64,000 nucleotides of DNA, from positions 3,357,001 to 3,421,000 of the forward strand of contig NZ_CP009533.1 of assembly GCF_000761155.1 (NCBI RefSeq), in the 5' to 3' direction. Under the pieces are notes generated by a model, which was given only the letters and a program-made list of their open reading frames with translations, was not told the origin of the DNA and did no database searches. Shown here in pieces: positions 45,435 to 54,373 of this stretch. How positions within the stretch are numbered: position 1 is the stretch's first letter; each line of letters begins with the position of its first letter. Source of the stretch: Pseudomonas rhizosphaerae. Lineage in GTDB: Bacteria; Pseudomonadota; Gammaproteobacteria; Pseudomonadales; Pseudomonadaceae. The position numbers and the translations under genes are program-made.

Positions 45435-46214
45435 CTACCCCAAACTCCGCGCCGAATTGCTCAACACCTGCACGCACTGCATCAAGGCCGGTACCAGTTG
45501 GCTTTCGGCGTCGGCGCGGGTCCAGCGGCTGGTGGGGGCTACCACGTGCACCGCGGCCACGGGCCGGCCATTGCCGCCGATGACGGGGGCGGCGATGGTC
45601 ATGTCGCCCAGGAACAGTTCCTGGGTGTTCACGGCGTAGCCGCAGTCACGCACCGTTTGCAGCGAGGCCATGATGTCGTCCACCTCGGTATGGGTGTGCG
45701 GGGTGTGGGCGACGCGGGTGCTGCTTTGCACCAGGGCCAGGGCTTCGGTTTCGGGCAGGGCGCTGAGGTAGGCGCGGCCGGAGCCGGTGCAGTACATCGG
45801 CACGCGGCTGCCGATGGGCATGTGCACGGGTACGAAACGGGCGCTGACGAAGCGCGCGATGTAGGTCATTTCCACGCCGGTGGGTTCGGTCAGGCAGGCC
45901 GTTTCCCCGGTGAGCCGGGTCAGTTCGGCCAGGAACGGGTTGCCGACTTCGATCAGGGAATGAGCATCGAGGTAGCTGAAGCCCAGTTCCAGCACATGGG
46001 GTGTCAACTGGTAATGCCGGGTGCGCGAGTGTTTCCGAAGGTAACCCAGGCTTTCGAGGGTAAAGACCATGCGCTGGGCCGAGCTTTTGGTCATGTGCGA
46101 GGCTTCGGCGATCTCTGCAAGGCTCATGCTGCGGCGCTTGGCGCTGAATGTACGCAGCACGGCCAGGCCTTTTTCCAAGGATTGATTGAACAGGCTGTTG
46201 CGATCTTCGGACAT
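45435..46214 (-). CDS. IclR-family transcriptional regulator
   Basis: 259 residues. Winged HTH: VLRTFSAKRRSMSLAEIAEA SHMTKSSAQRMVFTLESLGY (split), then the IclR effector domain from about residue 85 with GETACLTEPTGVEMTYIARF and YCTGSGRAYLSALPETEA. Start MSEDRNSLFNQ at 46214 is chosen over 46271. It is divergent from the binding-protein gene at 46429, and the interval holds a perfect 11-bp inverted repeat that should be its operator. It probably controls the transporter/oxidase operon in response to the imported amine or amino acid. Confidence 0.93.
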   Translation of the reverse strand: MSEDRNSLFNQSLEKGLAVLRTFSAKRRSMSLAEIAEASHMTKSSAQRMVFTLESLGYLRKHSRTRHYQLTPHVLELGFSYLDAHSLIEVGNPFLAELTRLTGETACLTEPTGVEMTYIARFVSARFVPVHMPIGSRVPMYCTGSGRAYLSALPETEALALVQSSTRVAHTPHTHTEVDDIMASLQTVRDCGYAVNTQELFLGDMTIAAPVIGGNGRPVAAVHVVAPTSRWTRADAESQLVPALMQCVQVLSNSARSLG

Positions 46215-46314
46215 GAGGGCCTCAAGGCAATAATCGGCGAGTGAACCCGGACAACAGCAAAGAGACAGCAATTTGCGCGCCTGAAAATCGGATACCGATA
46301 CGAAAATGCTGTTA

Positions 46315-46341
46315 ATCGATTTTCAGGCCGTGAAAATCGAT
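46315..46341. promoter_or_regulatory. Perfect inverted repeat, probable IclR operator
   Basis: ATCGATTTTCA (46315-46325) - GGCCG - TGAAAATCGAT (46331-46341). A further half-site CTGAAAATCGG lies at 46281-46291. Located between the divergent IclR gene and the transporter operon. Confidence 0.7.
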
Positions 46342-46356
46342 GATTCAGGTGTGAAA

Positions 46357-46372
46357 TGGCATAGAGCTTGCG
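46357..46372 (+). promoter_or_regulatory. Sigma-54-type promoter of the transporter operon
   Basis: TGGCATAGAGCTTGCG fits TGGCAC-N5-TTGC with one mismatch and an exact GG-N10-GC spacing. It lies 57 bases before the ATG and 15 bases after the inverted repeat. Confidence 0.6.
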
Positions 46373-46428
46373 ACCTCGGCCCTGTCCGCCTGGCGGTCCC
46401 ACCTTCCGATCCCTTCTGGAGTGACCCG

Positions 46429-47193
46429 ATGAACAGCCTTTCCCCTCTGTTTCGCCGTTTCGCGCTCGGTCTCTGCATGACGCTCGGCGCGTCCCTCGTG
46501 CACGCCGCCGATGCACCGATGTACAAGGTTGGTGCAACCGCCACGGGTTCGCCCTTCACCTTCCTGGACATCAAGAGCAACAGCATTCAGGGGATGATGG
46601 TGGACATCGCCAAGGCGGTCGGTGAAGCCGGCGGTTTCGGCACGCAGATGGAGCAAACCAACTTCGCGGCGCTGATCCCTTCCCTGACCTCGGGCAAGCT
46701 GGGCTTCATTTCCGCAGGCATGCTCAAGACCGATGAGCGCGCCAAGGTGGTGGACTTCAGTGCGCCGGTCTATTCCTACGGCGAAGGCCTGATCGTCAGT
46801 GCCGACGACAACACCGCCTACCCTGACCTCGCTGCGTTGAAGGGTGAAGTGATCGGCGCCCAGGCGGGCACTGCGTTCTACGACCTGGTCAACAAGATGG
46901 GCATCTTCAAGGAAGTACGCACTTACGACTCGATTGCCGAAATGGTCCGCGACTTGTCCCTGGGGCGCATCAAGGCGGCCGTGGCCGACCAGCCGATCGT
47001 GGCCTACCAGATTCGCCAGAACACCTTCAAAGGGGTGAAGCTGGCCGCCGACTATAAGCCGGCCAAGGTGGGCGATGTGTGCTTCGTGGTGCGCAAGGGT
47101 GACAGCGAAACCCTGGAGCGCCTGAACCAGGCCATCGACACCATCAAGGCCAACGGCACGCTGCAGGGCATCGTGCAGAAGTGGGGCGTGTAG
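46429..47193 (+). CDS. ABC transporter periplasmic binding protein (SBP family 3)
   Basis: 254 residues with a signal peptide (MNSLSPLFRRFALGLCMTLG ASLVHAADA, split). The family 3 SBP shows SPFTFLDIKSNSIQGMMVDI AKAVGEAGG (split) and KVVDFSAPVYSYGEG. ATG 46429 follows GGAG and a sigma-54-type promoter; the longer frame to 46306 would run through the operator. First gene of an operon SBP-permease-ATPase-FAD oxidase. Likely ligand is an amino acid or amine oxidised by the operon's oxidase (inference). Confidence 0.92.
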   Translation: MNSLSPLFRRFALGLCMTLGASLVHAADAPMYKVGATATGSPFTFLDIKSNSIQGMMVDIAKAVGEAGGFGTQMEQTNFAALIPSLTSGKLGFISAGMLKTDERAKVVDFSAPVYSYGEGLIVSADDNTAYPDLAALKGEVIGAQAGTAFYDLVNKMGIFKEVRTYDSIAEMVRDLSLGRIKAAVADQPIVAYQIRQNTFKGVKLAADYKPAKVGDVCFVVRKGDSETLERLNQAIDTIKANGTLQGIVQKWGV

Positions 47194-47207
47194 GCTGAGG
47201 AGCGACC

Positions 47208-47876
47208 ATGAAGCTTGCTGACTTCTTGCAGAACGCGCAGGACTTCCTGCCGATTCTGCTTCAGGGCGCGTGGGTGACCATCCAGATCACGGTGCTGTCG
47301 TTCCTGCTCAGCAGCGGGCTCGGGCTGGTGCTGGCGCTGCTCAAGCTGTCGCCGATCCGCGCGCTGTCGTGGGCGGCGAGCACGGTGATCAACGTGATCC
47401 GTGGGCTGCCGATCATCGTGCAGCTGTTCTACATCTATTTCGTGCTGCCGGAGATGGGCATACACCTGACGGCCTTCCAGGCCGGGGTGATCGGCATGGG
47501 CATCGCCTACTCGGCCTATCAGGCGGAGAACTTTCGCACCGGCATCATTGCCGTGGACCAGGGCCAGCGCGAGGCGTCGGAAGCCTTGGGCATGCGTTCG
47601 TTCATGATGATGCGCCGGGTGATCCTGCCCCAGGCGTTTCGCATTGCGCTGCCGCCCTATGGCAACACGCTGGTGATGATGCTCAAGGATTCCTCGCTGG
47701 TGTCCACCATCACCGTGGCCGAGATGACGCGCCAAGGCCAGCTCATCGCCTCATCGACCTTCCAGAACATGACCGTCTACACCCTGGTGGCCTTGCTGTA
47801 CCTGCTGATGAGCCTGCCGCTGGTGTACGGGTTGCGGCGCATGGAGCAGCGTTTGAGCCGGAGGAGAAAGGCATGA
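47208..47876 (+). CDS. Amino-acid-type ABC transporter permease
   Basis: 222 residues, about five transmembrane segments. It carries VIRGLPIIVQLFYIYFVLPE (family segment), then the EAA loop QREASEALGMRSFMMMRRVI LPQAFRIALPP (split). The only permease in the operon, so it presumably homodimerises. Its stop overlaps the ATPase start (ATGA, 47873-47876). Confidence 0.93.
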   Translation: MKLADFLQNAQDFLPILLQGAWVTIQITVLSFLLSSGLGLVLALLKLSPIRALSWAASTVINVIRGLPIIVQLFYIYFVLPEMGIHLTAFQAGVIGMGIAYSAYQAENFRTGIIAVDQGQREASEALGMRSFMMMRRVILPQAFRIALPPYGNTLVMMLKDSSLVSTITVAEMTRQGQLIASSTFQNMTVYTLVALLYLLMSLPLVYGLRRMEQRLSRRRKA

Positions 47877-48625
47877 TCCAGATCAGTGGGTTGCAGAAGA
47901 ACTATGGCGACCATCGCGTGTTGCACGGGGTGGATCTGCAGGTGCAGAAGGGCGAGGTGGTGTGCCTGATCGGCCCGTCCGGATCGGGCAAATCGACCTT
48001 GCTGCGCTGCATCAATGCGCTGGAGACCTATGAAGGCGGTACGATCCTGGCCTTCGGCGAAACCGTGCAGCGCGGCAGCAAGACGGTGCATACCTTGCGC
48101 AGCCGCATGGGCATGGTGTTCCAGCGTTTCAATCTGTTTCCCCATCGCACCGTGCTGGAAAACGTGATGGAGGGGCCGCTCTACGTGAAAAACGAGCCGG
48201 CCGCGCAGGTGCGCCGCGAGGCACTGGCGTTGCTCGACAAGGTCGGTTTGGCGGAAAAAGCCGATGCTTATCCGGAACAGTTGTCCGGTGGCCAGCAGCA
48301 ACGCGTGGCAATCGCCCGCGCGCTGGCGATGAAACCTGAAGCCATGCTGTTCGATGAGCCGACTTCGGCGCTGGATCCGGAACTGGTGGGCGATGTGCTG
48401 CAAGTGATGCGCACCCTGGCCGACGAGGGCATGACCATGATCGTCGTCACCCATGAGATGGGCTTTGCCCGGGAGGTCGCCGACCGCGTGTGCTTTCTGC
48501 ATGGCGGTTACCTGGTGGAAACCGGGCCGGCCGACGAGGTGCTGGGTAACCCGCAGCATCCGCGCACCCAGGATTTCTTGCGCCGGGTGTTGCATCCCAC
48601 CACCAGTACGCGGAGCCAGCCATGA
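47873..48625 (+). CDS. Amino-acid-type ABC transporter ATP-binding protein
   Basis: 250 residues. Walker A GPSGSGKST (about residue 37), Q-loop VFQRFNLFPHRTV, signature [15 protein letters not shown], Walker [17 protein letters not shown]-loop [11 protein letters not shown]. Typical GlnQ/HisP-type. The start overlaps the permease stop and the TGA overlaps the oxidase start (ATGA at 48622), so the whole operon is translationally chained. Confidence 0.95.
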   Translation: MIQISGLQKNYGDHRVLHGVDLQVQKGEVVCLIGPSGSGKSTLLRCINALETYEGGTILAFGETVQRGSKTVHTLRSRMGMVFQRFNLFPHRTVLENVMEGPLYVKNEPAAQVRREALALLDKVGLAEKADAYPEQLSGGQQQRVAIARALAMKPEAMLFDEPTSALDPELVGDVLQVMRTLADEGMTMIVVTHEMGFAREVADRVCFLHGGYLVETGPADEVLGNPQHPRTQDFLRRVLHPTTSTRSQP

Positions 48626-49899
48626 TCGACGTGCCGTCACTGTGGGCGGCGACCGCGCCGCCTGCGCGGGTCACGCCGCCACTGCGCGAGTCGGGCCAAT
48701 ACGATGTGGTGATCGTCGGCGCCGGGTACACCGGCTTGTCCACAGCGCTGCATCTGGCCGAGCGTGGCGTAAGCGTGTGCGTGCTGGAAGCGCGGGAGCC
48801 AGGTTGGGGTGCGTCGGGGCGCAATGGCGGGCAGGTCAACCCGACTTTGAAGCATGACCCGGACGAACTGGTGCGGCTGTACGGCGCGGTCGTGGCGGAG
48901 CCGTTGATCGACACCGTGTCGCGCTCGGCGGACCTGGTGTTCGACCTGATCGACCGCCATGGCATCGAGTGCGCTGCCGTGCGCAAGGGCTGGATGCAGG
49001 TGTCCTATTCGCACAAGGGCGTTGCGGGCCTGCACGCGCGGGCTGCGCAGTGGGAACGTCGCGGTGTGCCGGTGCAGCGCCTGGATGCCGCCGAGGTGGC
49101 GACGCGCATGGGCAGCCAGGCATTCGCCGGTGGCTGGCTGGATGGCCGTGCCGGAGCGATTCAACCGCTGGCCTATGCCCGCGGGCTGGTAAGGGCAGCT
49201 CAGGCGGCCGGCGCCAGCATTCACGGGCAGAGCCCGGTGATCGGGCTGCAGCCGGTCGCGTCGGGCTGGCAGGTGCAGACCGCCAGCGGCCACACGGTCA
49301 ACGCAGCCCAGGTAGTGCTCGCCACCAACGGTTACAGCGATGGCTTGTGGCCAGGCATGGCGCAAAGCGTCCTGGCGGCGAACAGCTTCATCGTCGCCAC
49401 CCGCCCGCTGCAGGGCGCTGCGGCTCAGAGCATTCTGCCCGGACAGGAGACGGTGTCCACGGCGCAGCGGCTGTTGCTGTACTTTCGCAAGGACAGCCAT
49501 GGACGCCTGCTGATGGGCGGCCGCGGCACCTTTGCCGATCCCGACGCGCCTCAGGACTTCGCCCATCTGGAACGCTCGTTGGCCTTGCTGTTTCCACAAC
49601 TGGACAAGCTGGAGTTCGAGTACCGCTGGGCTGGACGCATCGCCATCACCCGGGACTTCATGCCCCACGTGCATCAACCCGCGCCGGGCCTGACGTTGGC
49701 GCTGGGCTGCAACGGTCGTGGCATCGCCCTGTGTACCAGCCTGGGGCAGCAACTGGCGGCCAGCCTGTGCGACAGCCAGGCCGACTTCGCTTACCCGGTG
49801 AGCCCGCTGCAAAAGCTGCCGATGCATGGGTTGCAACGTTTCTACATCGGCGCCGGCGTGGCCTGGTACAGCTTGCTCGACCGCTTGAACGTGAGCTGA
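48622..49899 (+). CDS. FAD-dependent amine oxidoreductase (DAO family, PuuB/OrdL-like)
   Basis: 425 residues. The FAD Rossmann motif YDVVIVGAGYTGLSTALHLA is preceded by about 30 residues, and GWGASGRNGGQVNPTLKHDP follows, which is characteristic of gamma-glutamylputrescine oxidase/OrdL-type DAO enzymes. The C-terminus has the second FAD-contact region LALGCNGRGIALCTSLGQQL. It oxidises a primary or secondary amine or amino acid to an aldehyde or keto acid, releasing reduced flavin equivalents. Last gene of the IclR-controlled operon; co-transcription with the importer suggests the imported compound is its substrate. Confidence 0.92.
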   Translation: MIDVPSLWAATAPPARVTPPLRESGQYDVVIVGAGYTGLSTALHLAERGVSVCVLEAREPGWGASGRNGGQVNPTLKHDPDELVRLYGAVVAEPLIDTVSRSADLVFDLIDRHGIECAAVRKGWMQVSYSHKGVAGLHARAAQWERRGVPVQRLDAAEVATRMGSQAFAGGWLDGRAGAIQPLAYARGLVRAAQAAGASIHGQSPVIGLQPVASGWQVQTASGHTVNAAQVVLATNGYSDGLWPGMAQSVLAANSFIVATRPLQGAAAQSILPGQETVSTAQRLLLYFRKDSHGRLLMGGRGTFADPDAPQDFAHLERSLALLFPQLDKLEFEYRWAGRIAITRDFMPHVHQPAPGLTLALGCNGRGIALCTSLGQQLAASLCDSQADFAYPVSPLQKLPMHGLQRFYIGAGVAWYSLLDRLNVS

Positions 49900-49994
49900 A
49901 GGCCTGCGGCAGAGCGTCGCGCCTGGCGTTGGCGGTGAACCAATCGCCATGCGCGGGTTTCAAAAGGGTTCATTCAGAACAATGGTTGCGTCCC

Positions 49995-50270
49995 ATGCCC
50001 AAGAAACTTTCCCTCGCTCTGCTGATGATTTCTGCCCTGGGCCTGGCGGCCTGTGACAAGACGTCCGAAGACCACGTGCAGAAAGCCAACGAGCACACCG
50101 AAGCCGCTGCCGAGAAGCAAGCCGAGGGCAAGCCTGAGCAAGCCGCCGAGGAAAAAGCCGAAGCCGCCGAAGAACACGACAAGGCCCGCGAAAAACGCGT
50201 GACCGAAGACCGCCATCAGGCGCTGTCTTCCGACGTGCCGGACGAGATCAAGGCGCCCGAGAAGAAGTAA
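49995..50270 (+). CDS. Small Glu/Lys/Ala-rich lipoprotein
   Basis: 91 residues. Signal peptide MPKKLSLALLMISALGLAAC ends with lipobox LAAC, so a lipid-anchored mature protein of about 72 residues is predicted. The mature part is a highly charged helix with EAAAEKQAEGKPEQAAEEKA-type repeats. It may be a coiled-coil-like envelope stress or spacer lipoprotein; no named family is recognised. ATG at 49995 is the first Met of the signal peptide. Followed by a strong terminator. Confidence 0.8.
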   Translation: MPKKLSLALLMISALGLAACDKTSEDHVQKANEHTEAAAEKQAEGKPEQAAEEKAEAAEEHDKAREKRVTEDRHQALSSDVPDEIKAPEKK

Positions 50271-50290
50271 TTCGATCGCGATCGACCCAG

Positions 50291-50319
50291 GCCCCGCCAG
50301 TGATGGACGGGGCTTTTTT
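50291..50319 (+). terminator. Intrinsic terminator after lipoprotein gene
   Basis: GCCCCGCC (50291-50298) pairs with GGACGGGGC (50305/50313 region) with one bulge, followed by six Ts. Confidence 0.85.
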
Positions 50320-50443
50320 ATGCCTGGGCATCCGGCTTCGAACCACATTTGGAAACAGCCAGATGTTCAGAGATTTTCCAAAAGGTCGGTAGGCTATACC
50401 AAGCACACACCGGAAGCGTGATCATTTACATCACGGAAAGAGC

Positions 50444-50722
50444 ATGATAAAAAGCTTTCGACACAAGGGCATCAAAGCCTATTTCGAGACCGGATCAACC
50501 AAAGGTATCCGCGCCGATCATGCCAAACGTCTGGCGCGCATCCTGCCGATTCTGGATCGCGCCATCGATGCTGGCGACGTCGATATGCCTGGGTGGAGAC
50601 TCCACCCGCTCAAGGGCGATCTCATGACATTTTGGTCGGTGACAGTCAGCGGTAATTGGCGGTTGATCTTTCGCTTCGATGACGGCGACGTCGAACTGCT
50701 TGACTACCTCGACTATCACTAA
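50444..50722 (+). CDS. higB: HigB-type toxin
   Basis: 92 residues with the RelE/HigB fold pattern: MIKSFRHKGIKAYFETGSTK, then a helix HAKRLARILPILDRAI, and the core GWRLHPLKGDLMTFWSVTVS GNWRLIFRFDDGDVELLDYL DYH (split). HigB toxins cleave mRNA on ribosomes. The partner antitoxin starts 13 bases downstream, the reversed toxin-first order typical of HigBA. Promoter presumably lies in the AT-richer 50380-50440 stretch. Confidence 0.95.
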   Translation: MIKSFRHKGIKAYFETGSTKGIRADHAKRLARILPILDRAIDAGDVDMPGWRLHPLKGDLMTFWSVTVSGNWRLIFRFDDGDVELLDYLDYH

Positions 50723-50735
50723 GGAGTAATGCGCT

Positions 50736-51026
50736 ATGCCTATGCACAACCCTCCTCATCCCGGCGAAGCGTTGCTGGAAGATGTACTTCCGGCCCTGAA
50801 CATCAAGATTGCCGAATTCGCTCGTCGTCTGGGCTATGCCCGGGAAACCCTGTCGCGAATCCTGCACGGCCATGCACCTATCAGTCCGGACCTCGCCGTA
50901 CGCCTGGAGCGTGCCGGCATCGGCAAGGCGCGGACGTGGCTGGCCATTCAGACCGATTGGGATCTATGGCAGGCGGAGCAACGCGAGCAGCCGCCGATCG
51001 AGCCATTTGCAGTGCTTTGTTCCTGA
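50736..51026 (+). CDS. higA: HigA-type antitoxin
   Basis: 96 residues; start MPMHNPPHPGEALLEDVLPA. The XRE HTH NIKIAEFARRLGYARETLSR ILHGHAPISPDLAVRLERAG (split) is followed by TWLAIQTDWDLWQAEQ, the usual HigA tail. It neutralises HigB and should repress the operon. Confidence 0.95.
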   Translation: MPMHNPPHPGEALLEDVLPALNIKIAEFARRLGYARETLSRILHGHAPISPDLAVRLERAGIGKARTWLAIQTDWDLWQAEQREQPPIEPFAVLCS

Positions 51027-51037
51027 CTGCGCTGCTC

Positions 51038-52060
51038 TCAGCTCCCCTGCAACGGCTTGGCATCCTTGAAGAAGTAATCCTGCCAGGACGCCGGTTTGTT
51101 CTTGATTGCGCCGACGCGGTGCATGAACTCGGCCAGGGGGTAGGTGTTCTTCGGTGTGATCGAGAATTCGAACTGCGGGTTGTCGATGATTTTCAGCAGT
51201 ACGGCACGGTCGATCTTCGCGCCGGTCACGCGGATGTAGGTATCGGCAGCGGCGCCTTTGTCTTTCTGAGCGAAGTCGGCCGCCTCGGCCAGGGCCTCGA
51301 CGAACGCGTGGTAGGTCTTGGGGTTTTCCTCGCGGAATTTCTCGGTGGCGAACAGCACGGTGGGTGAGTTGGGGCCCAGCAAGTCGTAGGTGTTGAGCAC
51401 CACATGCACATTAGGGTTGGCCAGGGCTTGATCCTGGAACGGCGGGTTGGAGAAGTGCCCACTGAGTTCGGTACCGCCGGCAATCAATGCCGCTGTGGCA
51501 TCGGGATGAGGAACGGCGATGGTGTACTTGTCCAGACGGTTGTATTCCTTGTCGCCCCACTGCTTGGCCGCCGCGTATTGCAGGAAGCGTGATTGCACCG
51601 ACACACCGACAGCGGGCACGGCAATGCGATCCTTCTCGGTGAAGTCGGCGATGGTCTTGACCTTGGGGTTGTTGCTGAGCAGGTAGTAAGGGAAGTTGCC
51701 TAACGAGGCGACGGCCTTCACGTTCTGCCGACCATGGGTCCGATCCCAGATGGTCAACAGCGGACCCACGCCTGCCCCGGCAATGTCGATCGCGCCGGAC
51801 AACAACGCATCGTTCACCGCAGAGCCACCGGACAGTTGGGTCCAATCGACCTTGATGTCGATGCCCGCCTCCTTGCCGTGCTTCTCGATCAGATGCTGAT
51901 CGCGCACTACATTGAGCAGCAGATAAACGATACCGAACTGCTCGGCGATACGGATTTCACCCTCGGCATGGGCCTGCGCGGGTGCAACCACGGCACCGGT
52001 CAACAGGCTGAACCCGAGGCCGACGGCGGCGGCCATGCGATTGAACGATATTCGTGACAT
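51038..52060 (-). CDS. SsuA/TauA/NrtA-type ABC binding protein, stand-alone
   Basis: 340 residues with a signal peptide ending near PAQAHAEGE. The pattern LSGGSAVNDALLSGAIDIAG AGVGPLLTIWDR (split) and FPYYLLSNNPKVKTIADFTE is the NMT1/SsuA-like ligand domain (sulfonate, taurine, nitrate or thiamine-precursor importers). ATG 52060 is preceded by GGAGCTCCT. No permease or ATPase lies next to it, so it must use a transporter encoded elsewhere. Ligand uncertain. Confidence 0.88.
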   Translation of the reverse strand: MSRISFNRMAAAVGLGFSLLTGAVVAPAQAHAEGEIRIAEQFGIVYLLLNVVRDQHLIEKHGKEAGIDIKVDWTQLSGGSAVNDALLSGAIDIAGAGVGPLLTIWDRTHGRQNVKAVASLGNFPYYLLSNNPKVKTIADFTEKDRIAVPAVGVSVQSRFLQYAAAKQWGDKEYNRLDKYTIAVPHPDATAALIAGGTELSGHFSNPPFQDQALANPNVHVVLNTYDLLGPNSPTVLFATEKFREENPKTYHAFVEALAEAADFAQKDKGAAADTYIRVTGAKIDRAVLLKIIDNPQFEFSITPKNTYPLAEFMHRVGAIKNKPASWQDYFFKDAKPLQGS

Positions 52061-52296
52061 AGGAGCTCCAAGCAAAAGAATCAAAGGTGCTTGGACCGAC
52101 TATATGTGCATAAAAAAATTATTTTAAATACGGTTAAGGAATAACCATATTCATTAGAGTTCGGGTATCAGGACCTGAACCCTTAGGCATTGGTAAATAG
52201 GCGTGACTAACGCGCCAGTGCAGCACCAGCCTCCTATTACAGCGTGTCAGGAAGGTGATTCGTCCAATGCTCAAGCACTGGCCACGACAGTCACGC

Positions 52297-52923
52297 TCAC
52301 TTGGCGAACTTGTACTCGCCGCCCTGCTCGAGCGCTTTCTGGTAGGCCGGGCGGGCTTGCAGGCGTTCGACCCAGGCTGACAGGTGCGGGTAGGCTGCAA
52401 GCTTGCCCTGGGCCTTGGCCAGTTCGCCGACGAAGCTCATCTGCACGTCGGCGCCGGTCAGCTCTTCGCCCACTAGGTAAGGAGTCAGGCTGAGGGCGGT
52501 ATTCAGATAGCCCAGGTAGTTCTCCAGCTCCGATTCGATACGTGGATGCAGCGGCGCGCCAGCGTCGCCCAGACGGCCCACGTACATGTTGAGCAGCAGG
52601 GGCAGCATGGCCGAACCTTCGGCGAAGTGCAGCCACTGCACGTATTCGTCATAGGTGGCGCTGGCCGGATCAGGCTGCAGGGCGCCATGGCCATGACGAC
52701 GGATCAGGTAATCGACGATGGCGCCGGATTCGATGATGGTATGCGGACCATCCTGGATCATTGGCGATTTGCCCAGAGGATGGACGGCCTTGAGCTCGGC
52801 GGGCGCGAGATTGGTTTTCGCATCGCGTTCATAACGCTTGATCTCGTAGGGCACGGCCAACTCTTCCAGCAGCCAGATGATGCGTTGCGAGCGAGAGTTG
52901 TTCAGGTGGTGAACGGTGATCAT
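52297..52923 (-). CDS. Glutathione S-transferase
   Basis: 208 residues from MITVHHLNNSRSQRIIWLLE. Thioredoxin-like N-domain with NSRSQR (GSH-activating Ser region) and LGKSPMIQDGPHTIIESGAI (cis-Pro and GSH-binding Glu-Ser), followed by an all-helical C-domain ending LQARPAYQKALEQGGEYKFA. The longer frame to 52983 is unlikely. Cytosolic; substrate unknown. Confidence 0.93.
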   Translation of the reverse strand: MITVHHLNNSRSQRIIWLLEELAVPYEIKRYERDAKTNLAPAELKAVHPLGKSPMIQDGPHTIIESGAIVDYLIRRHGHGALQPDPASATYDEYVQWLHFAEGSAMLPLLLNMYVGRLGDAGAPLHPRIESELENYLGYLNTALSLTPYLVGEELTGADVQMSFVGELAKAQGKLAAYPHLSAWVERLQARPAYQKALEQGGEYKFAK

Positions 52924-53217
52924 GGCAAAGGCCTTCAATGGGGGCAGGTTAAGAGCAGACCCGGCCTGGTCGGCGGAGTGCAAAAAATCCCTGTGCCGGC
53001 AAGCCCCCCGCAGGGTCTCTTACCTCGCTTGCTGCCGGCAAAACAGTTCCTGCTGCGCGACCCTGCGTTTTCGCAATAAAACACTTCGCCAGCGGCGATT
53101 TGTGACCGCTTGCGCGCAGCCCCTGGCGGTAGATTGGACAGCAGCGGTCCAGCAGAACGACCGAGCCACAACAACACGCTCGCCTCCGAAATCTGCCCAC
53201 CTTCAGGAGTCCCGTAC

Positions 53218-54270
53218 ATGACACCGACGACACTGCGCGCATTCAAGTTCACCAGCCTTGCACTGCTGGTGAGCGCCTTCGGGCAGGCCTGGGCCGAGGA
53301 CATCACCTTCGTATCGCAGGGCGGCGCCTACCAGGAAGCCCAGAGCAAGGCCATCCTGGAGCCTGCGGCCAAGAAGCTGGGCCTGACCCTTAAGCAGGAC
53401 AGTTCGCCCAAGGCCTACCCGATCATCAAGACCCAGGTCGAAAGCGGCAAGGTCACCTGGGACGTGGTCGACCTGCCCACCGGCGACTGCCTGCGCGGCG
53501 AAGCCGAAGGCTTGTTCGAGAAGCTCGACCCGGCCCTGGTGCCGAATGCCGCACAGCTTCCGGCGGAGCTCAAGGACGACTACACCGTGGGCTACATCAG
53601 CTATTCGACGGTGCTGGCCTATCGCACCGATGCCTTCAAGGGCGAGAAAGTCCCCAAGACCTGGGCGGATTTCTGGGACACCAAGACGTTCCCTGGCCAG
53701 CGCTCGCTGCGCAATCTGCCGCGCCCCACCCTCGAAATTGCCTTGATGGCCGATGGCGTGGCGCCCGACAAGCTGTATCCGCTGGACGTGGAGCGGGCCT
53801 TCAAGAAACTTGAGCAGATCAAGCCGCACATTGCCACCTGGTGGACCTCCGGCGGGCAGTCGGCGCAGCTGATCAGCGACGGTGAAGTGGACATGATCCA
53901 GGCCTGGAACGGCCGCATCACAGCCGTGCAGGCCGACGGTGCGCCGGTGGCGTTCGATTACAACCAGGGCGTGCTGGAAACCAATTCGCTGTGCGTGCTC
54001 AGGGGCACGGCGCACAAGACAGCGGCGATGAAGTTCGTCAACGAGGCCATCGATGCCAAGTTGCAGGCGGCGCTGCCGATGATCATCGACTACGGCCCAC
54101 TGAACCCGGAAGCCTTCAAGACCGGCACCATTCCCGCCGAACGCGCGGCCAAGCTGCCGTCTTCGCCCGAGAACATCTCGCGCCAGGCACTGCTGTCGGC
54201 CAAGTGGTGGGCGTCCCAGGAAGGGGTGAAGGCTGAAGAGCGCTGGTTGTCGTTCGTGCAGAAAAAATGA
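53218..54270 (+). CDS. Polyamine-type ABC transporter binding protein (PotD-like)
   Basis: 350 residues; signal peptide MTPTTLRAFKFTSLALLVSA FGQAWAED (split). SBP family 1/8-type pattern of spermidine/putrescine binding proteins: ITFVSQGGAYQEAQSKAILE and KVTWDVVDLPTGDCL. ATG 53218 follows CAGGAG; upstream frame ignored. First gene of the cluster SBP - permease - permease - gabD - ATPase - gabT, suggesting import of putrescine, GABA or a related amine feeding GABA breakdown (inference). Confidence 0.92.
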   Translation: MTPTTLRAFKFTSLALLVSAFGQAWAEDITFVSQGGAYQEAQSKAILEPAAKKLGLTLKQDSSPKAYPIIKTQVESGKVTWDVVDLPTGDCLRGEAEGLFEKLDPALVPNAAQLPAELKDDYTVGYISYSTVLAYRTDAFKGEKVPKTWADFWDTKTFPGQRSLRNLPRPTLEIALMADGVAPDKLYPLDVERAFKKLEQIKPHIATWWTSGGQSAQLISDGEVDMIQAWNGRITAVQADGAPVAFDYNQGVLETNSLCVLRGTAHKTAAMKFVNEAIDAKLQAALPMIIDYGPLNPEAFKTGTIPAERAAKLPSSPENISRQALLSAKWWASQEGVKAEERWLSFVQKK

Positions 54271-54373
54271 GCGGTATGGGGTCAGGCCGCGATTGATCAC
54301 TCCAACTGCCTGACCGCCCAACAACAAGCTGTTTGCGCTGGTCCACCGGCGCTCGGCCGTGAGGAATCGTTCC

